A stretch of 6,101 nt of DNA. It comes from an uncultured Spirochaetales bacterium. GTDB taxonomy: Bacteria > Spirochaetota > Spirochaetia > Sphaerochaetales > Sphaerochaetaceae. A program made the translations under genes and the position numbers. This document shows positions 1-6,018 of this stretch, in pieces. The stretch's first letter is position 1; every line of letters starts with the position of its first letter. Location: NCBI GenBank assembly GCA_945947045.1, contig CAMEXG010000124.1, positions 1 to 6,101 on the forward strand. The letters run 5' to 3'. The notes below the pieces were generated by a model. That model had not been told where the DNA came from, made no database searches, and worked only from the letters and a program-made list of their open reading frames with translations.

Positions 1-31
1 CCATTCTGATGCTAAATGTGGATTGTGACAT
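1..31 (-). CDS. RelB/DinJ-type antitoxin, N-terminal fragment (runs off window)
   Basis: Only ten codons are visible, reading MSQSTFSIRM, after which the gene leaves the window. This opening resembles the N-terminal beta strand of RelB/DinJ-family ribbon-helix-helix antitoxins, which commonly begin M-x-Q-[ST]-x-[LF]-S-I-R-[MV]-D. Such proteins bind DNA as dimers, repress their own operon and neutralise a RelE/YafQ-type mRNA-cleaving toxin usually encoded just downstream, which here would lie outside the window. The start is well supported: a GGAGG ribosome binding site (39-43) sits seven bases before the ATG, and a near-consensus promoter lies at 56-84. That a gene starts here is fairly secure. 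The family call rests on ten residues and is tentative; another small ribbon-helix-helix protein is possible. Confidence 0.5.
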   Translation of the reverse strand, partial: MSQSTFSIRM

Positions 32-55
32 ATAAATACCTCCGTTACTATTAAT

Positions 56-84
56 ATAATACACCAATTTGATTCTTATATCAA
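56..84 (-). promoter_or_regulatory. Sigma-70-type promoter for the antitoxin-like gene
   Basis: On the minus strand TTGATA (84-79) is followed after exactly 17 bases by TATTAT (61-56). Each hexamer differs from consensus at one or two positions and the spacing is ideal. Transcription would begin near position 49, giving a short leader before the ATG at 31. The site is far from the sugar operon, so the antitoxin-like gene probably has its own transcription. Confidence 0.6.
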
Positions 85-91
85 TTTATTT

Positions 92-115
92 TAACCTATT
101 AGGTTAGTTTAGGTT
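92..115. promoter_or_regulatory. Palindromic operator candidate upstream of the antitoxin promoter
   Basis: Positions 92-106 read TAACCTATTAGGTTA, a perfect dyad of seven bases on each side of a central T. The right half (TTAGGTT) recurs at 109-115, ten bases (one helical turn) after its first occurrence at 99. The dyad lies eight bases upstream of the -35 hexamer. It could be an autoregulatory site for the ribbon-helix-helix protein or a site for another regulator. This is seen in sequence only; the binding protein is unknown. Confidence 0.4.
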
Positions 116-119
116 TGTT

Positions 120-540
120 TATACTATTATATTTGATGTTCTGTTCGTAAACTTGCTATTTTGACTATTGCTTACTTCTGACCCAATAATCTATTACACC
201 TTTGCCGTTGGCTAGCGGTTTTCAGAACTGTACCGCATTGGACTCGTACAACCAATTTAATACTTATGCAGAGAAAACACACAGAAAAATAGCACTTATG
301 CCATAGACATTCTCAGTGATTACGTTCTTTTATATGTAGTACCAAAGAAGAATCATTTTACTAGGACTAGACTTATTACCACCAAGTTATAATCCGTGTA
401 GTGCTAACCAAAAAAGCTCAAAAAGAAAATAATTATAGATTCCAATCTAATATATTTATTATAAATCTTTATTTTAAATATATTTACACTCATTTATTAA
501 TGATCTTATATAAGGGATATAACGCAAATCCCCATATAAC
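120..540. other. AT-rich stretch without a recognisable gene
   Basis: All frames on both strands are interrupted or show no recognisable protein. The stretch is clearly richer in A+T than the sugar operon, except for a small GC-richer patch at about 204-250. That patch holds two short inverted repeats: CCGTT/AGCGG at 205-218, followed by four T on the plus strand, and TGTAC/GTACA at 229-250. A second small terminator-like hairpin occurs at 285-304 on the minus strand. No tRNA or recognisable non-coding RNA was found by eye. It may be decayed sequence between the sugar operon and the antitoxin locus. Confidence 0.5.
285..304 (-). terminator. Weak secondary terminator-like hairpin
   Basis: On the minus strand ATGGCA (304-299) and TGCTAT (294-289) form a six-pair stem with one G-U pair and a four-base loop, followed by a run of T. 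The 5' arm lies within GTCTATGGCAT, an 11-base word also found in the strong terminator at 541-575. It may be a backup terminator or a decayed copy; the stem is short. Confidence 0.3.
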
Positions 541-575
541 AAAAAAGGCCTACAGCAATAATGCCATAGACCTTT
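541..575 (-). terminator. Rho-independent terminator closing the sugar operon
   Basis: On the minus strand AGGTCTATGGC (573-563) pairs with GCTGTAGGCCT (556-546) around a six-base loop, and two further A-T pairs extend the base. The 3' arm runs directly into six T. Three of the pairs are G-U on the minus-strand RNA but would be A-C mismatches on the plus strand. This asymmetry says the hairpin is built for minus-strand transcripts. It lies about 160 nt after the HAD stop codon and about 17 nt after the TetR remnant's stop. Confidence 0.75.
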
Positions 576-591
576 CTCTCTTTTTTTATGC

Positions 592-681
592 TCAACCGGT
601 ACTTCCATTCTTGGAAAACTCCATTAGTGCGCTGTCCACTATCTTTCGCTTTGTAATCTGGTTCTTTTCTTCTCTTTTCAT
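592..681 (-). pseudogene. TetR-family regulator remnant (first DNA-binding helix only)
   Basis: From the ATG at 681 the frame encodes 29 residues and stops with TGA at 592-594. The stretch ITKRKIVDSALMEFSKNG has the pattern of helix 1 of TetR/AcrR regulators (K-x-x-I-x-x-x-A-x-x-x-F-x-x-x-G). A complete member is about 190-210 residues; the helix-turn-helix (I-A-x-x-A-G-V-S-x-x-x-x-Y-x-H-F) and the ligand domain are absent. No ribosome binding site is visible before the ATG, and no continuation of the family appears in any frame before the terminator 17 bases later. The simplest reading is a regulator gene that lost nearly everything after helix 1, perhaps by an internal deletion that kept its terminator. 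It lies 54 nt after the HAD gene in the same direction. The match rests on about 18 residues and could be chance. Confidence 0.5.
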
Positions 682-735
682 ATCGAATATTAAATAAACC
701 ATTCGGTCGATAATATTGAATATATAGACAAGAAA

Positions 736-1338
736 TCAAAGCGACAGAAGAGAAGAATATAGATTCTTTCTATCAAATTCGGGCGTCAGAAGGAATGTCT
801 TCATACCTACCCCTCTGGCTCCCTCCAGGTTTTCCTCCATATCATCGATCATTACAGCGTCCTCTGCCTCATATCCTTCTTTTTCCAGAATATATTTATA
901 GAAGGAGGAGAATGGCTTGGACAAAGCCATCTCCTGGGAGGCATAAGAAGCATCAAAGAGCTTATCCCAGCCTTGGGCCTTAATGAATCGCCAGTGTGGA
1001 GTACAGTTATTTGTACCTGTCACCACCCTGTTTCCATCCTCTCTCAGCCTTGAAATGGTCTCTGCAACATCCTTATTCAATGTGGGATCGAAATACTCAT
1101 AGAACGGATCACCTTCAATCTTTATTCCAAAGTACTTCTCGAGATGGGAGTAGAAAGCTTCGACAGACATGGTTCCATCCATTATGGGCCATATATATTC
1201 CTTATATGTTCTATAGAATTCCCTCTCATCCACTTTGATTGTATTGAGCCACTTCTTTCTGAAGTCCACATTATCCAATGTGACTCCTCCAAGATCAAAT
1301 ACATAGAGCCTTTTTCCATTATCCTTTTCTGGAATCAT
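736..1338 (-). CDS. HAD-superfamily phosphatase (YihX-like, subfamily IA)
   Basis: This 200-residue protein carries the four HAD motifs in order. They are FDLGGV with nucleophile Asp15, a Thr-Asn pair at about 109-110 in the usual Ser/Thr motif II position, Lys141 in SKPFSSFY, and the metal-binding Asp165-Asp166 in MIDDMEENLEGA. The helical cap lies between motifs I and II (about 25-85), as in subfamily IA. The residue two after the nucleophile is Gly rather than the usual Asp; the E. coli glucose-1-phosphate phosphatase YihX also has DLG there. It has no signal peptide or membrane segment, so it acts in the cytoplasm. Its ATG lies 20 bases inside the end of the second permease, preceded by GGGAGGAG (1355-1348) nine bases upstream. 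It is therefore the last intact gene of the transport operon and translationally coupled to it. A sugar-phosphate substrate is likely, but the exact one cannot be read from sequence. Confidence 0.88.
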   Translation of the reverse strand: MIPEKDNGKRLYVFDLGGVTLDNVDFRKKWLNTIKVDEREFYRTYKEYIWPIMDGTMSVEAFYSHLEKYFGIKIEGDPFYEYFDPTLNKDVAETISRLREDGNRVVTGTNNCTPHWRFIKAQGWDKLFDASYASQEMALSKPFSSFYKYILEKEGYEAEDAVMIDDMEENLEGARGVGMKTFLLTPEFDRKNLYSSLLSL

Positions 1339-2197
1339 AGACAGCTGCTCCTCCCAAGAAATACTTACTCATACTGAAGAACAGGATGAACATAGGAATA
1401 GACGCCAATAGGGCGCAGGCCATCAAGGCTCCTTCATCCGTCTGTTTCTCTTCTGCAAACTTTGAAATATAGAGAGGAATAGTCTTCATCTTCTCTGCCT
1501 GTGAGCACAATAGAGGCCACAAAAGGTTATCCCACTGGTTTCTGAAAGAGAGGATTGCCAGGGTTGCGATGACAGGTGTGGAGTTTGGAAGGACAATCCT
1601 GGAGTATATTCCAAACTCTCCCATGCCATCGACTCTTGCAGCATCCAGGTATTCAGTAGGGAATGTAATGAGATACTGTCTCATCTGGAATACTCCGAAG
1701 GCACTTACCAAGAATGGAATGATCAGGCCTGGAATAGTGTTGATGATCTTCATCTTTGTAGCAACAAGATAGAGGGGAATCATGATTGCTTCAAAAGGAA
1801 TCATCATTGTACTCATAATCGCCATGAATACTGCCTTCTGTCCCTTGAACTTGTACTTTGCAAGTCCAAAGCCACAAAGAGACGCCAGGAATACTGTGGT
1901 CATGGCACAGACTGTGGCTACAATAAGGGAGTTGAAGAGATTACGGAAGAATATGTTGTCTCCATGGTTTCCCACTATTGCCTTCTGGAAGTTTGTGAAG
2001 AAAGTACGGGTTGAAGTCGTGAAATACTTGGATGATGGAATCCAGGTATATGGCATACTCATTATCTGCTTGGCATCCATAAATGCAGCCGTCAACATAA
2101 AGATAAGCGGCAATATACAGAAGACCAATACTATCGTCAAAAAGACATAACTCAGGACTTCCCCGACACTGATTTTACCTACAAATTGGTTTTTCAT
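1319..2197 (-). CDS. CUT1-family sugar ABC transporter permease (MalG/UgpE/LplC type)
   Basis: This 292-residue inner-membrane protein has about six hydrophobic segments, the first at roughly 14-38 and the last at about 262-280. The cytoplasmic EAA loop that docks the ATPase is at about 182-208 (EYLDAARVDGMGEF, then IVLPNSTP). The partner permease carries an equivalent loop. Length and the C-terminal pattern, a last helix followed by F-L-G-G-A and a short basic tail, fit the MalG-like half of CUT1 importers for di- and oligosaccharides. The start has AAGGAGA (2210-2204), which overlaps the TAA stop of the upstream permease; the two genes are 11 nt apart, which suggests coupled translation. 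The 3' end overlaps the HAD gene by 20 nt. The substrate cannot be told from the permease alone. Confidence 0.95.
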   Translation of the reverse strand: MKNQFVGKISVGEVLSYVFLTIVLVFCILPLIFMLTAAFMDAKQIMSMPYTWIPSSKYFTTSTRTFFTNFQKAIVGNHGDNIFFRNLFNSLIVATVCAMTTVFLASLCGFGLAKYKFKGQKAVFMAIMSTMMIPFEAIMIPLYLVATKMKIINTIPGLIIPFLVSAFGVFQMRQYLITFPTEYLDAARVDGMGEFGIYSRIVLPNSTPVIATLAILSFRNQWDNLLWPLLCSQAEKMKTIPLYISKFAEEKQTDEGALMACALLASIPMFILFFSMSKYFLGGAAVYDSRKG

Positions 2198-2208
2198 GGC
2201 CTATCTCC

Positions 2209-3132
2209 TTAATAATCCACATCGTCGCCGCTCTGGAACTTGAACTGCAGTGCAGTAAATACCAGCATGATAAGGAAAAGGACGATGCTCATGGCGCTTG
2301 CCCTACCCAGATATCCATTGTTTACACCTGTGAAGTAAATGTTCATGGTTATGACATCGATAGGTGCTCTTGCAGTTCCTCCCTGTACGAACATGTACTG
2401 GGTGGAGAATGTCTTGAGACACTGAAGCATTGCCATAATGGATACCAAGACCACAGTAGGCTTCAATAAAGGCAGAGTAATGTGCCAGAAAGAGTGCCAA
2501 CGACTGGATCCATCCACCAGGGCCGCTTCATATAGCGTCGATGGAATGGAAGCCAATCCAGTTATGAAGAGGATAGTAAAGTATCCGATGTATTTCCAGA
2601 AATAGACTATCATCGTTGAGATCTGCAGCATTGTGTTGCTTGTCAACCACTGGTAGTCCCTGCCACTTGTCATCATCAGGAAGTTTGACATCTGGTTTAC
2701 AAGACCTGTAGGCTGGAAAAGGATCATCCAGATCGTGGCTGCAACTACACTTGATAGTACTGCAGGAGTATAGAAACAGAGTTCATAGAATTTGGAGTGT
2801 CCTGGTTTTCTCAACTGAGAAAGAAGGACTGCTACAAATAAAGATACAACCACCATTGGAATAAATGTACCTATGGTGAATTCCAAGGTTGCACGAAGGG
2901 AATTGAGGAGCGAATAACCTCCATTTCCCTTTGTAAAAATATAGATATAGTTCTCAAGACCAACAAAGCTAAAGTTTCTGCTTATGGCTTTACGGTTGGT
3001 CAAGCTTGTAATAAAGGCACTTATTATGGGGTAAAATGCAAAGATTGCGAAAAATACCAAGCAAGGTATTGTAAATGCAAAACCCCATCTTGCCTGGCGT
3101 CTTTCAATGCTGTATTTTTTTGTTTTTTTCAT
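2209..3132 (-). CDS. CUT1-family sugar ABC transporter permease (MalF/UgpA/LplB type)
   Basis: This 307-residue protein has a basic cytoplasmic N-terminus (MKKTKKYSIERRQAR), a first membrane segment at about 16-42 and five more hydrophobic segments. The EAA loop at about 202-224 (EAALVDGSS, then F-W-H-I-T-L-P-L-L-K-P) matches the consensus closely and is the docking site for the ATPase. It forms the import channel with the next gene's product and receives sugar from the binding protein encoded upstream. No Shine-Dalgarno sequence of normal strength precedes the ATG: only GGATT about 11 bases away and AAAGA next to it. Translation may therefore be weaker than that of the binding protein. The gene follows an intercistronic hairpin. 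No ATP-binding subunit is found in the window. Confidence 0.95.
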   Translation of the reverse strand: MKKTKKYSIERRQARWGFAFTIPCLVFFAIFAFYPIISAFITSLTNRKAISRNFSFVGLENYIYIFTKGNGGYSLLNSLRATLEFTIGTFIPMVVVSLFVAVLLSQLRKPGHSKFYELCFYTPAVLSSVVAATIWMILFQPTGLVNQMSNFLMMTSGRDYQWLTSNTMLQISTMIVYFWKYIGYFTILFITGLASIPSTLYEAALVDGSSRWHSFWHITLPLLKPTVVLVSIMAMLQCLKTFSTQYMFVQGGTARAPIDVITMNIYFTGVNNGYLGRASAMSIVLFLIMLVFTALQFKFQSGDDVDY

Positions 3133-3157
3133 TCTTTAATCCAAAAAAAGTTATTGA

Positions 3158-3190
3158 AAATGCCTTGGGTCCTTAAGATCCAAGGCATTT
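3158..3190 (-). promoter_or_regulatory. Intercistronic stem-loop between binding protein and permease genes
   Basis: AAATGCCTTGG (3158-3168) and CCAAGGCATTT (3180-3190) form a perfect 11-pair stem with an 11-base loop. It starts 11 bases after the binding-protein stop codon. On the minus strand the stem is followed by four T, then AATAAC, then seven T, so the U-run next to the stem is short. This fits a leaky terminator or an mRNA-stabilising hairpin that keeps binding-protein expression above permease expression, a common arrangement in sugar ABC operons such as malE-malF. Which of the two applies cannot be told from sequence. Confidence 0.65.
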
Positions 3191-3201
3191 GAGTTGGATC
3201 C

Positions 3202-4503
3202 TCAGTCTTCAAGGATTTCCATTACAGCTGTCTGGAGTGTCTTGTATGCATCCTTTGGTTCTACGCCCTGGAGCATAACACTCTTGATTGCTGTGTTGAT
3301 TGCGCTCTGAATAGCTGTTGCACCCTTCTTGTAGTAGACAATGTGAGATCTTGCGAAGTCTCCTGAGAATACGTCTGAGTATGGCATATTCTTATATGTT
3401 TCACTGTTCATGAGTGCATTTGTAGGCTGGATAAGTCCAACATTTGTAAGATACTCTTCAGCATGTCCTTCTGTAAGGAGGAAGTACTTGATGATATCCC
3501 AAGCGACCTTCTGCTCTTCCTTGGAAGCATCGGCGTTGACCATGTAGAAGTGGCCATAGTAGCAGCCTGCAACATCATTGACAGCATCTTCGAATACTGG
3601 ATATGGAACAACCATCCACTCTCCACTGTTGTAGAAGTCTGGGTTGTCGGAAAGGATTCTTGCTTCCTGATAGAGACCGGTATTAGCCATAGCAATATCG
3701 TTGTTGTCTTTGTTGAAAAGCTTTCTTGCAGCTGTGAGGGTCGGGTTACCAAGGTTATTTCCTGATGGTCCCCATTCCTTCATGAACTGAAGGGCCTTTA
3801 CCCATGCTTCTTCGTTTACACAGCCCTTCTCTGCATCAAGAGAACCACCAAGCTGCTCTACCATTGGAACGAAGTATGTAAGCTCGTAGGAATATCTGAA
3901 ATCGAAACCACGGCGTGTGATGATGTCTCCATCTCTGACGACGATCTTCTTGCTGACTTCAACCATTTCTTCCCATGTCTTAGGATAATCTGTCTCTGGA
4001 TCCAAGCCTGCATCCCTGAATACCTTCTTGTTGAGGAAGATGGACCAGTTTGTGGTCTCAAGAGGAAGACCATATACATCTCCGTCATAAACCACAGCAT
4101 CGATCATGCCGTCGGCATAACTGGAAATAAGATCCTTTGCATTATCAAAACCAAGAGTCTTGTAATCTGCTGGAGCAACTCTTCCTGCTTCGATGTACTG
4201 GTATTCGTTTTCAATAGGCAGGTTGAAGAATGTAGGTCCCTGTCCTGCAGCGAAAGCTGTCTGGATCAGTTCCCTTAGTTTTTCTGCACTCTGACGTGTG
4301 ACGTTGATGGTTACGTTTGGATGCTGAGCTGTATATTCAGCAATATACTTCTCTTCCAAAGCCTGTCTTGCTGCGTCTTCATGTGTCCAGAATTCAATTG
4401 TAATAGGTTTGCTGTCATCAACAGCTGTCTCGGATCCACCCTGTGCAAAGAGTGGAAGCACCATAAGTGCCAAAGCACAAAGTGCCACCAAAAGTTTTTT
4501 CAT
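3202..4503 (-). CDS. Extracellular (periplasmic) sugar-binding protein of ABC transporter, SBP_bac_1 type
   Basis: This 433-residue protein has a signal peptide at about 1-20: MKKLL, a hydrophobic core, then LPLFA before QGGSE. The mature protein begins with the solute-binding pattern ITIEFWTHEDAA and continues with HPNVTINV and the region around residues 85-100 (AAGQGPTFFNLP), typical of CUT1 carbohydrate-binding proteins. It would capture the sugar outside the inner membrane and deliver it to the two permeases encoded next. There is no lipobox cysteine at the cleavage site; the only early cysteine (residue 9) is preceded by V-A-L and lies inside the core. A soluble periplasmic protein is therefore more likely than a lipoprotein. 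The ATG has an AGGGAGG site (4517-4511) seven bases upstream of it. The neighbouring GH28 gene suggests pectic oligosaccharides as ligand (inference). Confidence 0.95.
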   Translation of the reverse strand: MKKLLVALCALALMVLPLFAQGGSETAVDDSKPITIEFWTHEDAARQALEEKYIAEYTAQHPNVTINVTRQSAEKLRELIQTAFAAGQGPTFFNLPIENEYQYIEAGRVAPADYKTLGFDNAKDLISSYADGMIDAVVYDGDVYGLPLETTNWSIFLNKKVFRDAGLDPETDYPKTWEEMVEVSKKIVVRDGDIITRRGFDFRYSYELTYFVPMVEQLGGSLDAEKGCVNEEAWVKALQFMKEWGPSGNNLGNPTLTAARKLFNKDNNDIAMANTGLYQEARILSDNPDFYNSGEWMVVPYPVFEDAVNDVAGCYYGHFYMVNADASKEEQKVAWDIIKYFLLTEGHAEEYLTNVGLIQPTNALMNSETYKNMPYSDVFSGDFARSHIVYYKKGATAIQSAINTAIKSVMLQGVEPKDAYKTLQTAVMEILED

Positions 4504-4774
4504 ATTAGTTCCTCCCTTTTGAACTAAAACTATTGTTACTCATTATTTCATAAAATCAACTGAAAAAATATCGGAAAAGTTATACTTAATGCGTTTTTTG
4601 TCCATTTTATGAGGTTTTTTGTGAAGAAACTCAATATTTTCAACATTATCTTTACTAAATATTATTTTTTAAGATATAGGAATCATGTCTACCAACAATT
4701 GATAGCTTTAGTCTGAAAGTATTGCAATGACTTAATACCCCAAGTAAGTTATACTTATTCAAAATCTGTAGTCT
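4504..4774 (-). promoter_or_regulatory. Regulatory intergenic region upstream of the binding-protein gene
   Basis: This 271-nt AT-rich gap holds the strong ribosome binding site of the binding-protein gene (4517-4511) and no gene. The best promoter candidate is TTGCAA (4727-4722), 17 bases, then TATCAA (4704-4699); each hexamer matches consensus at four of six positions, so it is weak and would give a leader of about 190 nt. The 12-base word AAGTTATACTTA occurs twice (4746-4757 and 4577-4588). In the first copy it extends to the dyad TAAGT-TAT-ACTTA (4745-4757). An AT-rich inverted repeat TATCTT/AAGATA lies at 4647-4676. No convincing terminator follows the GH28 stop codon, so read-through from GH28 into the transporter operon is possible. 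Confidence 0.45.
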
Positions 4775-6013
4775 TTATACTTCTTTACCGTTTACTCTCA
4801 CATTCCTTATTACATAAGAAGAAATATTCTGCAGTTCCAGTTTATCTCTTAGAGCACTTCTCTCTTCTTCATATGCATCATGTCTACTAAGCATCTTTAT
4901 GTTCTTTGCAGTCTCTATTGATATATTCTCCAGCACTAAATCTTTGATCACTGTAAGAGGAGGATCGGCAAGAATCATACCTGGCGCCATTACATCCTTT
5001 GCAACGACGTTTCTTACAGTTAGGTTCTCGATTAGAGATGGCTTATCATCACCATAGACTTCATCTTGTCGACTTATCCAAGGTCTGATGGCAAAGACTA
5101 TTCCCGATGTCATTTCTATGTTTTCAAAGAGAATGTTCTTAAAGCTCTGGTTGGTATCACCACGGAACTTGAATCTTACTACTTGGTTTTCGCCATTTAC
5201 TTGAAGGTTCCTGATAGTAACGTTTTCAACAAGGCATGCTTCACTGCCAAATGTAACGGCACCATGGCCAAAGCCAATGACACAGTCTTCAATGAGAATA
5301 TTCTTTGTAGGCTTATTCTTTATATGAGCATCAGGGCCTTTTCCACCCTTTATACAGATACAGTCATCGTCAACTTCAAAGTAACTTTCTCTTAATACAA
5401 CATTTTCACATGCATCTATGTCTATTCCATCTGTACTGGCCGCTCTTATTTCTCCTTCGTGCGGAGAGGATACATGAATGTTTCTAACAGTTACATTATA
5501 GGAGTCATATATGTGAAGGTTCCAAAATCCTGAGTTTTTGAGATGTATTCCTTCAATAGTGAAATCAGAGCAGTGTCTTATATAGAATAAACGTGGACGA
5601 GGAACATTCTTATTAACAAAAGGCAGACCCTTCCTTATTGCATCGTCTCTTTCCTCCCAGAACTTCTTGTAGTATGGGATGCCGTTCCCATCAACTGTTC
5701 CCTTTCCCTTTATTGTAAAATCAGAGATAGAGTCTATATTGATCAATGCGTCTGGCCATACTTCTTCGTGGCCTTCGAAACGTGTCTCTACCATCGGATA
5801 ATCTGTGATGACGGAGGAGCCTAAGAGAGTTCCATCTATCTGAAGGTTTACTCCTTTCTTTAAGTATATTGCTCCAGAAAGAAATGTCCCTTCTGGAATA
5901 ACGACTGTAGAGTTATTATGTAAGCTTGCTTCATCTATTGCTTTCTGAATGAAAGAAGTATTAAGCGTCACACCATCAGAGATGGCTCCATAGTCTATAA
6001 TATTGTATTCCAT
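4775..6013 (-). CDS. Glycoside hydrolase family 28 (polygalacturonase-type), probably cytoplasmic
   Basis: From the ATG at 6013 the protein has 412 residues. It opens with MEYNIIDYGAISDG, the usual start of the GH28 right-handed beta-helix (Y-N-V-x-D-F-G-A-x-G-D-G). The active-site motifs follow in order: STDGID (about 193-198), DDDC (215-218), GHG followed by GSE (249-257) and RFK (280-282). The Asp residues would be the catalytic acids, and His and the Arg/Lys pair would bind the galacturonate. The first motif is usually Asn-Thr-Asp; here it is Ser-Thr-Asp. There is no signal peptide, so it probably trims imported pectic oligosaccharides inside the cell, consistent with the transporter genes that follow. 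A TTG at 6064 would add 17 residues, but these copy an internal segment of the enzyme. AAGGA lies ten bases before the ATG and GAGG just before it. The frame is open to the window edge, so the true 5' end could lie outside. Confidence 0.88.
   Translation of the reverse strand: MEYNIIDYGAISDGVTLNTSFIQKAIDEASLHNNSTVVIPEGTFLSGAIYLKKGVNLQIDGTLLGSSVITDYPMVETRFEGHEEVWPDALINIDSISDFTIKGKGTVDGNGIPYYKKFWEERDDAIRKGLPFVNKNVPRPRLFYIRHCSDFTIEGIHLKNSGFWNLHIYDSYNVTVRNIHVSSPHEGEIRAASTDGIDIDACENVVLRESYFEVDDDCICIKGGKGPDAHIKNKPTKNILIEDCVIGFGHGAVTFGSEACLVENVTIRNLQVNGENQVVRFKFRGDTNQSFKNILFENIEMTSGIVFAIRPWISRQDEVYGDDKPSLIENLTVRNVVAKDVMAPGMILADPPLTVIKDLVLENISIETAKNIKMLSRHDAYEEERSALRDKLELQNISSYVIRNVRVNGKEV
5701..5783. 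repeat. Direct repeat, internal copy (within GH28)
   Basis: This 83-bp segment of the GH28 gene reappears at 6019-6101. The last 55 bases (5729-5783) match exactly and the first 28 differ at four positions. The offset is 318 bases, or 106 codons, so both copies are read in the same frame. It encodes the RFEGHEEVWPDALINIDSIS part of the enzyme. Confidence 0.95.
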
Positions 6014-6018
6014 ATCCT

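Noticed and set aside
190..260. Possible integron attC site, considered because spirochaete integrons exist and toxin-antitoxin genes are common cassettes
   Set aside because: No RYYYAAC/GTTRRRY core pair flanks the inverted repeats, and no cassette array is visible.
573..587. Plus-strand use of the terminator at 541-575
   Set aside because: There is a T-rich stretch after it on the plus strand, but three stem pairs become A-C mismatches in that direction and no plus-strand gene precedes it.
401..697. 98-residue plus-strand reading frame
   Set aside because: It runs antisense through the minus-strand terminator and the TetR remnant, has no clear ribosome binding site and its composition follows the AT-rich DNA. 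It looks spurious.
506..739. 77-residue minus-strand frame starting with TTG at the HAD stop
   Set aside because: It reads straight through the operon terminator, and the TetR-like signal in the same DNA is in another frame. No family pattern is visible.
795..2150. Several plus-strand frames of 62 to 122 residues
   Set aside because: They are antisense shadows of the HAD and permease genes, without ribosome binding sites or recognisable domains.
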